A stretch of 64,000 nt of DNA from Orientallactaga sibirica (Eukaryota > Chordata > Mammalia > Rodentia > Dipodidae). The position numbers were made by a program, and so were the translations under genes. The stretch lies in contig JAEOAD010002183.1 of NCBI GenBank assembly GCA_036365145.1, positions 2,542,001 to 2,606,000 on the forward strand. Direction: 5' to 3'. Positions 1 to 12,114 of the stretch are shown here, in pieces; the stretch's first letter is position 1; every line of letters begins with the position of its first letter. The notes below the pieces were generated by a model, which was not told the DNA's origin, did not search any database, and saw only the letters and a list, made by a program, of their open reading frames with translations.

Positions 1-436
1 TTCCACTGATGCCACCCTGCTGGGTGTAGACATTTGCTAGAGATGCCAGCTCTGAAATGTCCAAGTGACAGATAATTCAAGACCAGTGTTGAGTTTTCTC
101 CCATTTCCTGGGAGGATTTTTCAAATACACAGAAGTGGACCCGGGGTTTAGTTCTAGGTATTACCACTGTCAGCATTGAGTATAAGGCCAAAATAGACAG
201 TCTCTCAGCTTATCTGGAACAGCTCTGCCATCAAGAACAAGCATGTGTGTTAGCCAGAAATCTGACAAGAATAAGAACTCACATCTTCAGACCCCTTCCA
301 TATTGGGAGTCTCCAACATAGCTTTCAAGATAATTCCTGAAAAGCTTCAGGCCACCCAAATGTCACCAACTCTAAAAAAAATAAAAAGTCACTTCTCACA
401 TTACTAGTACCAAGAAAAGACAAATAAGATGAAGCA
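1..436. other. Unique non-coding DNA, left edge
   Basis: I recognise no repeat and no convincing reading frame here. Short reverse-strand frames continue into the L1 3' UTR to the right and are not codon-like. Confidence 0.5.
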
Positions 437-1515
437 GCTGGAGAGACATCTCAGTGGTTAAAGGTGCTTGCTTGCAAAGCTGGTGCTGAGCAGAAAACCT
501 TCTCCCTGCAGACCAGCCAACTGAAAGCTGGAAAAAGCTGCACTGGATGCAGCTGTATGGGAGACAGAAGTCATCAGCAGTGAAAACAGTGGACACTGAA
601 TATTCAAGTTTGGCCATACAGGCCAAATGACTGAATGGGTACAATAGTGGCATGTCTGCTCTTGGGGTAACCAACTGCTCCATAATTGGACTGAAGGCCC
701 TCTCTATGGGAGGGAATACATACCTGGTACTGAAAAACCCAAGTAAAAGTCTATGGCAGGGGAGGTCATGAGCCTTAGGGGTATAAAGCCTGCTCTTGTC
801 TGGATAAATGTATATATTATTCCCACCAAGCAGCACTGAAAGCACTATGCCTAATGTTCATATTCACATATTAACGCTATTCTCACTTCTGGTTAGAGAA
901 GCTTCTCTTTTCAGATGGCAATGACCACTGGGATGACCCAAAAGGCAACATAGTGCTGAGAAGAAGGGATGGAGGAGTGCCCAGCACTGAAACACCTCTG
1001 TCACACCCTCCAAGGCTCAGGGACCATTGCAGAAGAGGAGGCGGATAGAATGGAAGAGCCAAAGGAAGGGTATGACTTCTTACAATGCAACCACCCAGAC
1101 AGAATTGGCCTCGATATCCATGACCTTGCATTGCCTAGCAATACCATCGCAAGATCCTCAAAATAGAAGAAAAAGATGATGTCATCAAATTAAAAGAAAG
1201 ACTAATGGAGAGAGGGAGGGGATATGATGGAGAATGAAGTTCTAAAGTGGAATGGGGGAGGGGAGGGAAATATCATGTGTTTTTTGTATGTAAGTATAGA
1301 AGTTGTCAATAAAAAAATAATAATAATAAAAGGTGCTTGCTTGCAAAGCCTGATGGCCTGGGTTTGATTCCTCAGTACCCACGTAAGCCATGCATACAAA
1401 GTGGCACATGCGTCTGGGAGTTCATTTGCCATGGCAAGAAGACATGGTGCTCCCATTCTCTTTCTTTCTTTATTTCTCTCTTTCTCTCTCTCCTTTCAAC
1501 TAATAAATAAAATAT
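437..1515 (+). repeat. tRNA-derived SINE split by an L1 insertion
   Basis: The SINE head (437-480) shows the usual 'gctggagagac...cagtggtta' A-box region. Its body resumes at 1350 with the B-box-like 'ggtttgattcctcagtaccc', followed by a CT-rich stretch and an AATAAA-type tail ending near 1515. The middle is a later L1 copy. Short direct repeats around 'aagatgaa' (about 427 and 1524) may be the SINE's own TSD. This is an old, divergent member of the SINE family seen throughout the window. Confidence 0.75.
481..1328 (+). mobile_element. 5'-truncated L1, 3' UTR only
   Basis: The segment matches the 3' UTR of the longer L1 at 13737-21671 (reverse complement), ending in 'gaagttgtcaataaaaaaa'. 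It is flanked by a perfect 21-bp TSD (460-480 and 1329-1349) taken from the host SINE, which proves target-primed insertion. It has no coding capacity; reverse-strand frames at 396-845 and 883-1131 are antisense noise. Confidence 0.85.
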
Positions 1516-2087
1516 TTTTAAAAGATGAACCAGAGAAGGACATGAGACCTCAAACTTTCACTGCCACTTAAGGACATGTTCTTCTCTCCTGCACCATTGT
1601 AGGACTTCCAGGACAGTCCCCTTATAGTCTGGCAAAGGAATTTTTACATACACAGATGGCAGAGAAATACTGTCATGAAGACACAGCTTGCTAACCTTGG
1701 TCAACATGGTTTTAATGCTAGATAGCAGTGATTGAAAAAAAATAGGCCTTGGTTGTTCTACCTGATGCAGCAAGAGGTTTGTCTCTACTTTTCCAGTTAA
1801 TGTGGTTGTTCTTAGCACAGCATGGTACGTGTTGAGGTAGAAATTAGTATTTGAGACAGGGAAAGATATTTCTATATTAGGGCAGCATCCCATGCCTGGG
1901 AAGGCTCAGGGTCACCTTAGGGGAGTCATCACCTCCTGAGTGTCCTCTCCAGGCCTCTTCTCAGTTATGGAATGTAGACATATGTAATAAAGGGCAATGC
2001 AGCCCAGACAGGAGGAGACCACTAGTGAGACCGTGGATAGCCAGTCACATACAAGGCCCTAAACAATCAGCGTCTCAGTGTGCTAAT
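1516..2087. other. Unique non-coding DNA
   Basis: Nothing recognised. A reverse-strand frame of 111 codons (1558-1893) has no family I recognise and no splice or promoter context. Confidence 0.4.
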
Positions 2088-2470
2088 CAGTTTTCCATCT
2101 CTGTGACAAAATGCCTCAGATAGACATCCTGTAAGGAAGAAAGATTTGTTTGGGCTCTTGGTTCCCAGAGGTTAAGTCCATGGTCATTTAGGCCCATTGC
2201 CTTTGGGCCTGTGAGGAGGCAGAACATACATCATGGCAGAACTGCTCCCCTCAGGGCAACTAGGAAGAAAAGGAGAAGCCAGTTGGGACCAGGGCCCCAC
2301 ATCCCCTCAAGAGTACTTACCAGGCCCTACATCTGAAAGGTTTCACCACAGGCTGGGGACCAAGCATTTAACAGATGGGCCTTTGGGGGACACTTCCACA
2401 CCACAGCACGCTGGGTGGCCCAGCAGTTCTCTAGAAACAGATGAGCCAATTTTCACATTTCAAAACAGTG
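2088..2470 (-). mobile_element. Old MaLR-like LTR, reverse orientation
   Basis: The segment begins 'tgtgctaatcagttttcc' and ends 'catttcaaaaca', so the reverse strand starts TGTTTTGAAATG and ends in CA. That is the layout of the better preserved MaLR LTR at 7567-7924. No clear 5-bp TSD is visible. The 147-codon forward frame over it (2233-2676) runs into the next LTR and is not a gene. Confidence 0.45.
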
Positions 2471-2583
2471 TAGCATCTGGCAATGTGGCACACACTCCAA
2501 ATGAGGTTCCACAGAAAATCCAAGGAAGGCAGAGTAAGGACGGGTGCTCAGCACAACAACAGAAAGGTGAGCAGGTCTGGCTG

Positions 2584-2931
2584 TGTGGTGGTTTGATTCA
2601 GGTGTCCCCCATAAATTTAGGTGTTCTGAGTGCTAGGTTCCCAGCTGATGGAGATTTGGGAATTAACACCTCCTGAAGGCAGTGTATTGTTGGGGGTGGG
2701 CTTATGGGTGTTATAGCCAGCTTCCCCTTGCCAGTGTTTGGCACACTCTCCTGTTACAAGTATCTGTCTGATGTTGGCCAGGAAGTGATGTCCACCCTCT
2801 GCTTATGTCATCATTTTCCTCTGCCATCATGGAGTGTCCCCTCGAGTCTGTAAGTCAAAATAAACCCCCTTTGCCCACAAGCTGCTCTTGGTTGGGTGTT
2901 TTCTGCCAGCAACGCGAACCTGACTGCAACA
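2584..2931 (+). mobile_element. Solo MaLR-type LTR (348 bp)
   Basis: It starts TGTGGTGGTTTGATTCAGG, ends GACTGCAACA, and has a polyadenylation signal (AATAAA near 2861) towards its 3' end. It is flanked by a near-perfect 5-bp TSD (ggctg 2579-2583, ggcta 2932-2936). The same LTR occurs at 55742, 57383 (partial), 58680 and 62372. The MaLR (ERVL-like, non-autonomous) assignment follows from the element at 55742-59027, whose internal region ends in the polypurine-type tract ggggccaggggcagaa directly before the LTR. It is a solo LTR with no internal sequence. Confidence 0.8.
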
Positions 2932-2936
2932 GGCTA

Positions 2937-4909
2937 GCATTAGCATCAGGGGACATGAGTGAGCATGAAAGAGTCTAGGCAGCCTATGGGGCATGCCTTG
3001 GCGAAGCCTGACACTGAAGGAGTGAGGCTGTCTTCTTTGAGTTGCCTGCTGAGCCCTGGGCAGTGTCTAGAGCAGTGGGAGAACAACCCTGGTAGAGGAC
3101 AGAGCTGTGCCCATGTCTCCCTTGGCAACACTGAGTGGCTGCTGGGAGTAGCTACAGGAAGGTCTAGTCAGGTTCCTTCCTACTCAGCCCACAGAAATAA
3201 GAATGAATCCCTTCCCTAAGGAAGGCATTTGTGCAGCAGCTCAACCAGAGTTAGGTTCATTTCCAACTTTCACAGTTGGCTGTGCATAAGTATGTGAATG
3301 GCTTTTAGCTGTATTGATTGACTCAGTAAACTCTGGGCTAACCCTCAGTCAGCCCCATTCATAGACAGAGCCTTGGGGAAGTTTCTGTGAGGTAGCCATA
3401 GCAACCATACGCACACTGCTGGAAAAGCAGCTCCTCTCCTGATGGTGACAAAAAAACCCAATGTCCCCAGGGACTGACTGACTACTGAATAACCTTAGAC
3501 CCTACCACCTGTTCTGCCCCAGGTGGTGAAAGCAAACTGTGACTCCGCACTCCACACCCAGCGCAGGGGTGCTCCTTCCCTTCCCAGTTCTCAGGACTGT
3601 GGGTCCCATTACAGCTTTCTCGTGTCTTCCTCCTAGGCTGGAAGTTTGACTTCCTACACAGAGTGCGAGACACTCGTGGGTTCCCCCTAGGACATCACCG
3701 TTCCACTCAGGTGTCCGTCAGATAAACATAAAGACAAATGTCACATACATATCCTTCTCTAAAGTAGAACAAAGTGTCCCCAAAAGAGCCTGAGTCAGCT
3801 GGGCTAACCTTTAGCATGGAGATGCCTTGGACTTCCATGGCTTCATCAGATAGGGAAGCAACTTAAAGGTCAGCTGTAAATGGGGAGAAGAAAATGGGTC
3901 CGTGGAAGTTAAATACACAACGATTTGAAGTAAGGATCACCAACCCACACTGTCCGCATTGCCAGTGTATCTTGGCCTTAACTCAAATATGCAAAGTACC
4001 TGTTGGTGCCAGATGTGGCTGTCTTAGAAGACCAAGGATACTATAGCATTACTCAGACCTCCCCATGTGTCTTCACCTGGATTCCCCAGAAAGTTTCATC
4101 TGAGGCAGGGTTCCCACAGTTTGACTCGATGGGACATTATCTCCCTAACAAACAGTAGCAGGAAATGGAAGGAAAGAGAATCAACTTAAAGAGGCCAGTC
4201 CTTGAACGGCCTGACACTTCTAAGTGCCAGTGATGTACCTACTTGGAAACTCATTCGAAACGTTTTGACCAAATGCTCACTAAATCCCAGATATTATACA
4301 AACACTACAGAGCTTGCCCTGCCCTCACAGAACAAGCATGGGAATGACGTCTAAATTTGACCTGTGCGAGAAGAGGGAAGACAGAATCCCCCTTGGGCTC
4401 TGGTGTCCACTGGTCACAGGGTCACTCAGAAGACATAACCTGCACACAGCTCCAGCTGCATGTGTATGGGCACCAGGCTGATCTCAAAGAGGTCATGACA
4501 GGGGTTTTCTGAAAGGGCAAGAGACAAGCAGCACCTAGGCAAACCTTGTTCTCCCCGGGGGGTGGGAGCAACTAGAGCACATGTCACTGCACCTGGGACA
4601 GGAAGCTGGTGGGGCCAGAGCCTCTGAAGCACCACCCACAGGAAACGTTAGGACAGGGCTGCGGCAAATTCTGTGCCTGCACCGGAATGGGGAGCCATGG
4701 GTCTTGGTGACTGGCTGGCCAGTATAGAAGGTCTATCCCTGCCCCCTGTGACAACAAGCACGTGCTAAGCTGGGCAGAGAATGGGATTTTTAAGTCCTCT
4801 GTGGTCTTCTAACAACATTCTGTGCTCAGAGTCACGCGCCATGTTCTCATTCTCGAACCTTGCAAATCCCAACTCCTCTACTGGAGAGCCAGTCACCAAT
4901 GCTATCAGC
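2937..4909. other. Unique non-coding DNA
   Basis: There is no recognisable repeat apart from a possible ancient L2/MIR-like remnant around 4260-4350. All frames are short (under 95 codons), overlap on both strands and look random. Confidence 0.45.
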
Positions 4910-5085
4910 CTGTGTTCAAGTCTCAAGTCTGCCCCACTGGCTTTGTCACCCACTTTGCAAGACTCCTGAACTCCTGGAAGCTCAGTGTCATTATCTATAA
5001 AACGGGAAAGTGTGATGTTGTCACACAAGGACACTGACTGTAACATTTAGCCTCTCATCTGGAACCCAAAACTTCTCAATAAATG
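4910..5085 (+). repeat. MIR-like ancient SINE relic
   Basis: The order 'aactcctggaagctcagtgtcattatctataaaacggg' resembles the MIR core (…cctcagtttcctcatctgtaaaatggg…). It is strongly diverged, as expected for a pre-rodent mammalian repeat. Confidence 0.45.
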
Positions 5086-5248
5086 GAAGATTTATGAGAA
5101 TTATTCCTGAAAACCGCATGTGACTCCGTGAGCACCATGCTTCTGTGAGGTACATTAGACTTCTATGATACTCTAAGAGGGCTCTAGACTCATCATTAGC
5201 TGCTTCTATTTGAACACCCCCTTATGAGCATATAGAAAACCGTGGTAG

Positions 5249-5519
5249 GGCTGGAGAGATGGCTTAGCGGTTAAGGCACCTGCCTGCTAAGCCTAAGAAC
5301 CCGGTTCCAATCTCCAGGTCCCACGTTTAGCCAGATGCAAAGTGACTCAAGGGCACAATGCCGCACTTGCCCACAAGGGGGCGCACACATCTGGATTTCG
5401 TTCACAGCAGCTGAGAGACTGCTGGCGCACCCAGTCTCTGTCTCCCTCTCCCTCTCTCTCTGTCTGTCTCTCTCTGTGTCTCTCTCCAAAAATAAAAAAA
5501 AGAAAAAATTAAAAAAAAA
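5249..5519 (+). repeat. tRNA-derived SINE, long subfamily
   Basis: Full copy from 'gggctggagagatggctta' through a (CT)n/(TCTG)n tract to an A-rich tail. Near-identical in layout to the copies at 10548 and 19505, which share the extra 'ctcagcagctgagagactgctgg' type segment. The flanks carry an imperfect TSD (ccgtggtag at 5240-5248, cagtggtag at its right edge). The short frames over the CT tract are low-complexity. Confidence 0.85.
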
Positions 5520-5824
5520 AACAGTGGTAGCAAAATGGCCTGATCTGGTTGGAACATTAGTATCTCATGTTTCCTCCTCTGCTCTGGCACTCAAGTGATC
5601 AGCCAGGAGTGAGTGAGCTCTGGCTGAAGGAAATGATCCTAAAAGAGCTCTGGTACAAATTGCTCCACTGCTCAGTGAGACTCAGTGGTTCACCCCAAGC
5701 AGGGTGCTAGACAGGAACACCATCAGCCTGTGAAAATGGTCTCACAGGCTTTGGGTTTCATCAGCAGACAGTCCATGACCCATGCTGCTTTGCTTCTTGA
5801 GTACTTAAAACACAGCTTGATTTC

Positions 5825-5826
<2 letters not shown>
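5520..5826. other. Unique non-coding DNA
   Basis: No repeat or gene recognised between the SINE tail and the (TG)n tract. Confidence 0.4.

Positions 5827-5871
<45 letters not shown>
5827..5871. repeat. (TG)n microsatellite
   Basis: About 22 uninterrupted TG dinucleotides. The poly-Cys/Val frames over it are artefacts. Confidence 0.95.
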
Positions 5872-5873
<2 letters not shown>

Positions 5874-5879
5874 TAATAG

Positions 5880-5947
5880 TCCAGGCTCCTGCCTCAGCCT
5901 CCCAAGCGCTAGGATTACAGATGCATGCCACAATACCAGGCCTCAGC
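5880..5947 (-). repeat. B1/7SL SINE fragment
   Basis: 'ctgcctcagcctcccaagcg…aggattacagatgcatgcca' is the reverse complement of the left part of a 7SL-derived SINE. Only about 65 bp remain. Confidence 0.6.
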
Positions 5948-6399
5948 TTTTATATTTCTTTTGGTTATTTGATGGTTTCATGAGCCCTGTAAACATTTAT
6001 GGAGCCCTGAACTTGCCCTGCACTGAACCTGGGGAAGGGGAGCTGAGCCTGAAAGGAAAAACTGCTTAGAAGAGACACCTATCCCAAGACAGGTAACACA
6101 GAGGTTCAGGCATCTGCTCAACCAACACTTACTGCGTGCATGTCAAGTCCAAGCACAGGGCCAAAGGCAAGGGTTTAGTGCTGCCTTCAGCAAGCATGCT
6201 ATCTAGTGGAATACACTGGTAAGCAGGTGAGAATGATGCACTTGGGCTAAGAGGGCAGGAAGGACATGCCAAGTCCAGAAATGCCTTGGTGAAACCCACT
6301 CTGGAGCTGAGCCTCCGCTTTCAGTTCCCACACCCTGCAATGTTCCAGGTTCTGACTGTGGGATCAGACCATTGTTCACATTCAAGCAAATGTGCAAAT

Positions 6400-7561
6400 T
6401 TTATGATAATATTTTATATAATTATATTTCATATTTTTTGATTATCAACCAAACCTAAGTTTTAAAGAGGATTGAGAAGCACTTTCTATATAATGGTTTT
6501 CTGCCCAGGTCAGAACCACCAATCTGGTTTGCCAAAATATCTCAGGGCCTATGGGCATAAGGCTTAGAGAGAGAGAATTTCCTCTTGTGCAATAAATAGG
6601 CTGTTTAGCAATTTCTTCTTTTCATCCCCCAAACTGCCCCTTCCCAGGTGATCAGGTTGGGAAATGCCATATTTGTACCAGGCAAAAGCAATATTTCTTT
6701 AAGAGAATTCATTCATCCATATATTATGATTTGTATAATTTTCTGTGTGTGTATATAATATGTGTGTGTGTGTGTATAATATGTCAATATTTTTCATTGA
6801 ATAAAGAGAGGAGCTATTCATTCTTTTGATAATTCTAATACATTTCCCATCTATTACGTGAGGATAGCTCACCCTGCTCTAGCAGGGCAGAGTCTCTACT
6901 CACAGGATGGATTTTCCCACGATGGTCATGTGGTACCCTATGGTTCTCTTAAGGTTCACACGGAGTAATTTACTCCACCAACTTTGTCAGGATCAACTTG
7001 GTGCAAGATACTGTGTGGGGAGCTGAATCCATCAGAGACAACTGATTGGCCACCAAATCTTCTCTTCCCTCTCCTAAAGTCTTACAGCAGTTTACGTGGA
7101 CCAGTTCACCAGTAAGTCTAACGTTCTGCAGAACTATCAGAACCAGTTCAAGCTATCCTGGAACTTTTCCTGAAAGACTGAGAGACTGAGACTGTCCCTT
7201 TTTTGGTTGAACTACCAAGGATATATTGGCAGTAATCTTGGCTTTATCAGGGGACAAAATACTGAAAGAAGAATGAATGAGGCAATTAGGAAAAAAGGGT
7301 CCACACAGAGCTAGTCTATTATCCATCCCCCCTCCCAGTTATCAAGGAGATCCCTAGGGGAAGGAAGCCAAGTGATCTAGTGTAATCTCTTAAAATATGA
7401 TAACTGATCTCCTAACAATTGGTTGGCAAAGTCTGAAAAGGAAGGAAGTCCTTGTCTGTGGAATGTTCTTTGCAAGATAACCTTGGTTTAAGATTGCTTA
7501 TGATAAATGAATAGAACCCATGTTTCTATAAAGCATGGCTCCCTTGAGAGTGCAACATAAG
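6400..7561. other. AT-rich unique DNA with short TG/TA tracts
   Basis: It contains an AT/TG-rich patch near 6720-6790 but no recognised mobile element and no long frame. Confidence 0.4.
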
Positions 7562-7566
7562 CTCAG

Positions 7567-7924
7567 TGTACTGGTTACTTCCATGTCACTGTAACCAATT
7601 ACCTGACTGAAAAAAACTCAAGAGAGGAAGGGTTTACTTTGGCTTCTGATTCCAGAAAGTGCCATCCACCCTTGTGAGGACGGCATACCGAAATTGCTCA
7701 GCCCACATCCATGAGAGTGTGTGGAAATGGTTTGTTCATACAGAAGCCAACGACCAAGCTGAGAACGCACGCTGGAAACATGGGTGGAAATAACCTTTAA
7801 AAGCCCAACCCAAGCCACCTCCTTCCACCAGCCAGGCTGTAGCTCCCAAAGGCTCCTCAGTCTTCCAAAAAGTACCACAAGCATTCAAAATATGAACCTG
7901 ACGGGGACATTTCAAACTATAACA
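7567..7924 (-). mobile_element. MaLR-type LTR (358 bp), reverse
   Basis: Read on the reverse strand it starts TGTTATAGTTTGAAATGTCCCC and ends CA, the classic MaLR LTR start. It has a perfect 5-bp TSD, ctcag, at 7562-7566 and 7925-7929. The copy is older than, and of a different subfamily from, the one at 2584. Short frames on both strands are not genes. Confidence 0.75.
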
Positions 7925-8339
7925 CTCAGTGACAATCCTGCAAGAATGTGGAAGTGTCTCAGAACAGAAACACTCCGTACTGTGTAAAAGGAGCACAAAT
8001 GTTTCTCCAGTCATTACTCTAGGCCAGCAAGCATGTGTCATGCAGAAGGAAGGACCTGAGGAGACACAGGAGATGCCCCACACGTCTCTGTATTCTGTAA
8101 CCATCATAAATTAATGGTTAAACAACATGATTTTATTCTCTCCCATGTACTCTGTGGACAAGAATCCATATAGCTCACAGCAGTCTTTGTTCCATATGTC
8201 TGAGTCCATAAAGGAGAAAAATGGCCAGAACTATGAGGTTAAAACCATAAGGGATGTTCGTCCAGGTAAAATAGTATGGCCTATATTATGTAAGTTTTAA
8301 TATAATTTCTGTACCTTGCTATCTCTGCCTGCCTAAAAT

Positions 8340-8465
8340 CATTTTAAGAATCATGGCCGTACCTACGTTTCTTGAGGGCAGGGACATTTTTCACTTTGGT
8401 ACCTTTGAATGGCCAAGCTAGTAATTTGCACCACGGGGACAGAGTCTAGGCATCAGTGTGGTTTC
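8340..8465 (+). repeat. Possible L2 LINE 3' relic
   Basis: 'ttcttgagggcagggacattttt' matches the conserved 'cttgagggcagggactgt' phrase of the L2 3' end. The rest is heavily diverged. Confidence 0.4.
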
Positions 8466-8844
8466 TTTTGTCAGCAGCTCTCTTAGCATATCAGGTCACT
8501 CAGTCAAATGTGTGAGGCTGAATCTCCTCCTATCCTGTCAAGCTAAGCGAAGTGGGCCTGTGTATCGCTGAGCCTGAATGCACCTCCTGGAGGAAGATGA
8601 TGCTCTCTTCTCTCTGATCCCTGGTATTCCTTTGCACATTGCGTTCTCACAGGACTGTTTTCATTCCAAAGTTGGAATTAAGGTTTCCAGTGTCAATAAG
8701 CAGAGCACGTAACACAGCCAAGCCCCAAACAAACCAGTTCTGGTGAGATGTGAAATGCAGCACAGAGCACAGTCAGGCGAGACCTACAGGATGGCCGTGA
8801 TGCTGTGAGTCCAGTCTGGACCCCTCCCTCTCTATATAAGTGAA

Positions 8845-8945
8845 AACAAAGAACCAGAGAATTTCCAAACACTGTCCAAGCTAGTTAATGGCAGTGCTGG
8901 AATTTGAACCTAAATCCAGATTCCCAGGCCTTGGATCCTTACACA
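8845..8945 (-). repeat. MIR-like relic, reverse
   Basis: 'ccaagctagttaatggcagtgctggaatttgaacc' corresponds to the reverse complement of a MIR ('…cacagctagtaagtggcagagc…gaaccc'). Confidence 0.5.
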
Positions 8946-9337
8946 CACCCTGAGTTTCATCTCAAACTAAGTTCATCTGTCAGCAGTAGACGGACAGAGA
9001 CACGGCTCCATGCTGTCACCATCAGCAGCCTGAGGAATTCGCTAAGCTAGGATCTGTGGCTTTGACACAGAAAAGGACTTCAGGACCAGACGGTATAGAA
9101 TAGAGTGAAAATTTCATAACCTATCGTTTATGAAACTCACTAAAAAGCTCACTCATTAAGAAACTCACTAAGAAGAGAATGAACACTCACCTGAAAACAT
9201 GGATGTGGGCTTCTCTGAGAGTCACTGAAAGGAATTTTCAGTATGAGCTCCTCAAGGGACAGTCTTAGCATTAGCCATATATAACATTTTGGTGGCTCTC
9301 AAGTTATATCTCAGAAGGCTGGTAAGGAACTTGTGTG

Positions 9338-9362
9338 TGGGGTGTGTGTGTGTGTGTGTGTG
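9338..9362. repeat. (TG)n short microsatellite
   Basis: A GT-rich run after 'gtgtgtggggtg'. Confidence 0.85.
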
Positions 9363-9585
9363 CCCTTTATCTCTTGATAAGTGAAATCACAGAGTGGCTC
9401 TGGAGATGCCTTGGGTAGAATTATAATCTGATAAGGTAAAACCAGAAGCCACTAAGGTTGCACAAGGGGTTAGCACATTTCCTTTCCCTGTAAATGGGGT
9501 TTCTGGAGAGAGTCCCAGAAAATTTCAGGTTTACAGCTGAGAAGAAAAAATAAAGAAAGAAAGAAAGAAATGACATTAAGCAGGT

Positions 9586-9738
9586 TTTTTGTTTTTGTTT
9601 TTGTTTTTGAGGTAGGGTCTCACTCTGGCTGACCTGGAATTCATTATGTAGTCTCAGGGTGGCCTTGAACTCTCAGTAATCCTCCTACCTCTGCCTCCCA
9701 AGTGCTGGGATTAAAGGTGTGCGCTACCAAGCCCGGCT
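9586..9738 (-). repeat. B1 SINE, reverse
   Basis: It has a complete 'gaggtagggtctcactctgg…gctgggattaaaggtgtg…ccaagcccggct' structure and a (GTTTTT)n complement of an A-rich tail. An imperfect 'taagcag' TSD occurs on both sides. Confidence 0.9.
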
Positions 9739-9799
9739 TAAGCAGTTTTTAATTATACTGAATTCTTGCTTCCCTGCTCTCTGGAGTTTTGGTTTTGTT

Positions 9800-10250
9800 G
9801 TTTTTTAAAACGTTTTTATTGATAACTTCCTTAAATATAAACAATATAAGCATGATCATAATTCCTTCCTACCACTCTTCCTTTTGCCCTCCCAATTCCC
9901 CCTCCACTGAATCCCTTCTTCTTTCTAACAAGTCTCTCTTCTATTTTGATGTCATCATTTTTTTCCTCCTATTATGCAGGTCTTGCATAGGTAACATCAG
10001 CCACCTGAGGTCATGACTATCAAGGCCTCTTTGTGTCTGGAAGACAGTATTACAAAGCATTTTCTCCCTTTCCTTTGCCTCTTCCATTCTTTCTGCCACC
10101 TCTTCTGCAGTGGTCTCTGAGCTTTGTAGGGTGTGATAGAGGTGTCTTGTTAGTGCTGAACGCTCCACTGTCACTTCTCAGCACATGGATGAGTTTTTAC
10201 TCACCCAAGTGGGCACCCTGGCAGGAGGTTCCAATCAGACTTCTAGGTAA
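9800..10250 (-). mobile_element. 5'-truncated L1 3' UTR, reverse, divergent
   Basis: The start 'tttttattgataacttcc' is the reverse complement of the L1 3' end. Further on it carries 'gatgtcatcatttttttcctcctattatg' and 'ctgagctttgtagggtgtgatagaggtgt', matching the L1 3' UTR at 13737-14160. More diverged than the other copies. Confidence 0.75.
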
Positions 10251-10547
10251 GGGCTCTTTTTCCTTCCATATCCCATAATTTCCCCTATCATTCTATCCTG
10301 CCTCACAACTATAAGCCAAGTGTGACTTGCCCTAGGCTATTCATCATTTGAATCAAGATGCAGAAAGTCAGGACAGGAGCAAGTGGATGAATAAATAATC
10401 TCTATGCATTGTCATAGGGGGGGATTGGAGTCAGGAGTAGGGGCACCCACTGAGATTTCCAGGTTCTTGTGTCCCAGGGCTAAGAATTATACCCCGAGCA
10501 CATGGTTAATAATAGAAACAGAGAAAGTCTATTTTAAAAATGGCCTC

Positions 10548-10817
10548 CTGGCTGGAGAGATGGCTTAGAGGTTAAGGCGCCTGCCTGCTAAACCTAAGAA
10601 CCTGGTTCCAATCTCCAGGTCCCACATTTAGCCAGATGCAGTGATGCAAGGGTGCAATGCTGCACTTGCCCACAAGCGGGCGCACGTATCAGGATTTCGT
10701 TCACAGCAGCTGAGAGACTGCTGGCGCGCCCATTCTCTATCTGTCCCCCTCTCCCTCTCTGTCTGTCTCTCTCTGTGTCTCTCTCCAAAAATAAAAAAAA
10801 AATAAATTTTTAAAAAG
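10548..10817 (+). repeat. tRNA-derived SINE, long subfamily
   Basis: Same subfamily as 5249-5519, with A/B-box region, CT-rich tract and A-rich tail. Confidence 0.85.
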
Positions 10818-10873
10818 CTCTTTTATAGGTCTTTTACTTAGCATGTGTCTTCTCTACACTCCTACACTGAGGA

Positions 10874-11105
10874 TTTTAAAAGATTTTTTAATGCATTTAT
10901 TTATTATTTATTTGCAAGGAGAAAGAGAGAAAGGGATTGAGAGAGTATACATGGGCACAACAGGGCCTCCTGCCACTGCAAATGAACTCCAGACACAAGC
11001 GCTATTTTGTGCATCTGGCTTTACATGGGTACTGGGAAATCAAACCCAGGCCATCAGGCTTTGCAAACTAGCACCTCTAACCACTGAGCAATCTCTCCAG
11101 TCCCC
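10874..11105 (-). repeat. tRNA-derived SINE, reverse
   Basis: It starts with a tail complement (tttatttattatttatttg) and ends in 'ccactgagcaatctctccagtcc', the reverse complement of the SINE head. The forward 116-codon frame across it is spurious. Confidence 0.85.
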
Positions 11106-11397
11106 CACCCCTTTTGAGTATGCATATGTTGAATACAGGCCTGGTGAGGAAAGGTTTCCAGTTCTCAGCCAACTGGCCTTTTTCATACATTAGGCCTGAT
11201 GCTGTCCTTCCCATTACAACACCTCATTTTGTCTAATATTTCCCTTCCTTACATGCTGATGCTCTTAATTGACATTCATAATGGCATACACATAAGGCGC
11301 TCCAGACTCAGGCCTTACACTCTGTGCAGGACCTGAAAACCAGTCTTTCCTTAGGTCTGTCACTTAAATGGCAGGACAAAGAATAATATCAACTAAG

Positions 11398-11570
11398 ACC
11401 AGGCATAGTGGCATGCACCGTCAATCCCAGCACTCTCAAGGCTGAGGTAGGATGATCATTGTGAGTTCAAGGCCAGCCTGGGACTACACAGTGAATTCCA
11501 GATCAGCCTGGGCTACACTGAGACCCTATCTCAAAAAAAAAAAAAAGAAAAAGAAAATAAATTTGAAACA
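11398..11570 (+). repeat. B1 SINE
   Basis: 'ccaggcatagtggcatgcacc…agaccctatctcaaaaaaaa' with a long A-rich, (AAAC)-containing tail running to about 11625. Confidence 0.85.
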
Positions 11571-11894
11571 AATAAACAAACAAAACAAAAAACAACCCCA
11601 AACCAAAAAAAAAAAAAAAAAAGTTTTTTAAACAGCAACTTTAAACTGGCTCTGGTTCACAGCTCACCTGAAAGTCTTAATCCTTTTGTGACATTATAAT
11701 CCTCTCCTGTGGCAACTAAATCTAATGTCACAAACAAAGGATTATTATTGTAGCGAAGGAATAAACAGTGAAAGGAGAGGAAAGATCCTGTTTCTATAAA
11801 AGTGCTTCTCTTCTAGAAATTTTTTTAAGGACACACACAATAGAAAATTCATTTATTCTCACATTTAGTAATAATAATAAGAATGTCTAACATC

Positions 11895-12060
11895 TCTAAA
11901 GACCTTTCAGAGAGCTTTTGCACATATGTGATTCCAGTTAATATTTGCAGCAACCCTTCAAAAGAGGATTATTCACAATTTTAAAAGTGGAAAAGCAATT
12001 TTAGAAAGGTTAAGTAAATTGCCCTTTGTTACAGGTGTGACAAAACCAAAATTTCCAGAG
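11895..12060 (-). repeat. MIR-like relic, reverse
   Basis: 'gaaaggttaagtaaattgcc…acaggtgtgacaaaacc' matches the reverse complement of the MIR core. Confidence 0.45.
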
Positions 12061-12114
12061 TGAGCTGAAGGACAAAATGGGATATAACCTATGAAAGAAG
12101 ACATGGATAAAACG

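Noticed and set aside
396..1131. Reverse frames of 149 and 82 codons
   Set aside because: Antisense to an L1 3' UTR; similar frames recur at other L1 3' UTR copies (50149-50445, 53167-53406) for that reason.
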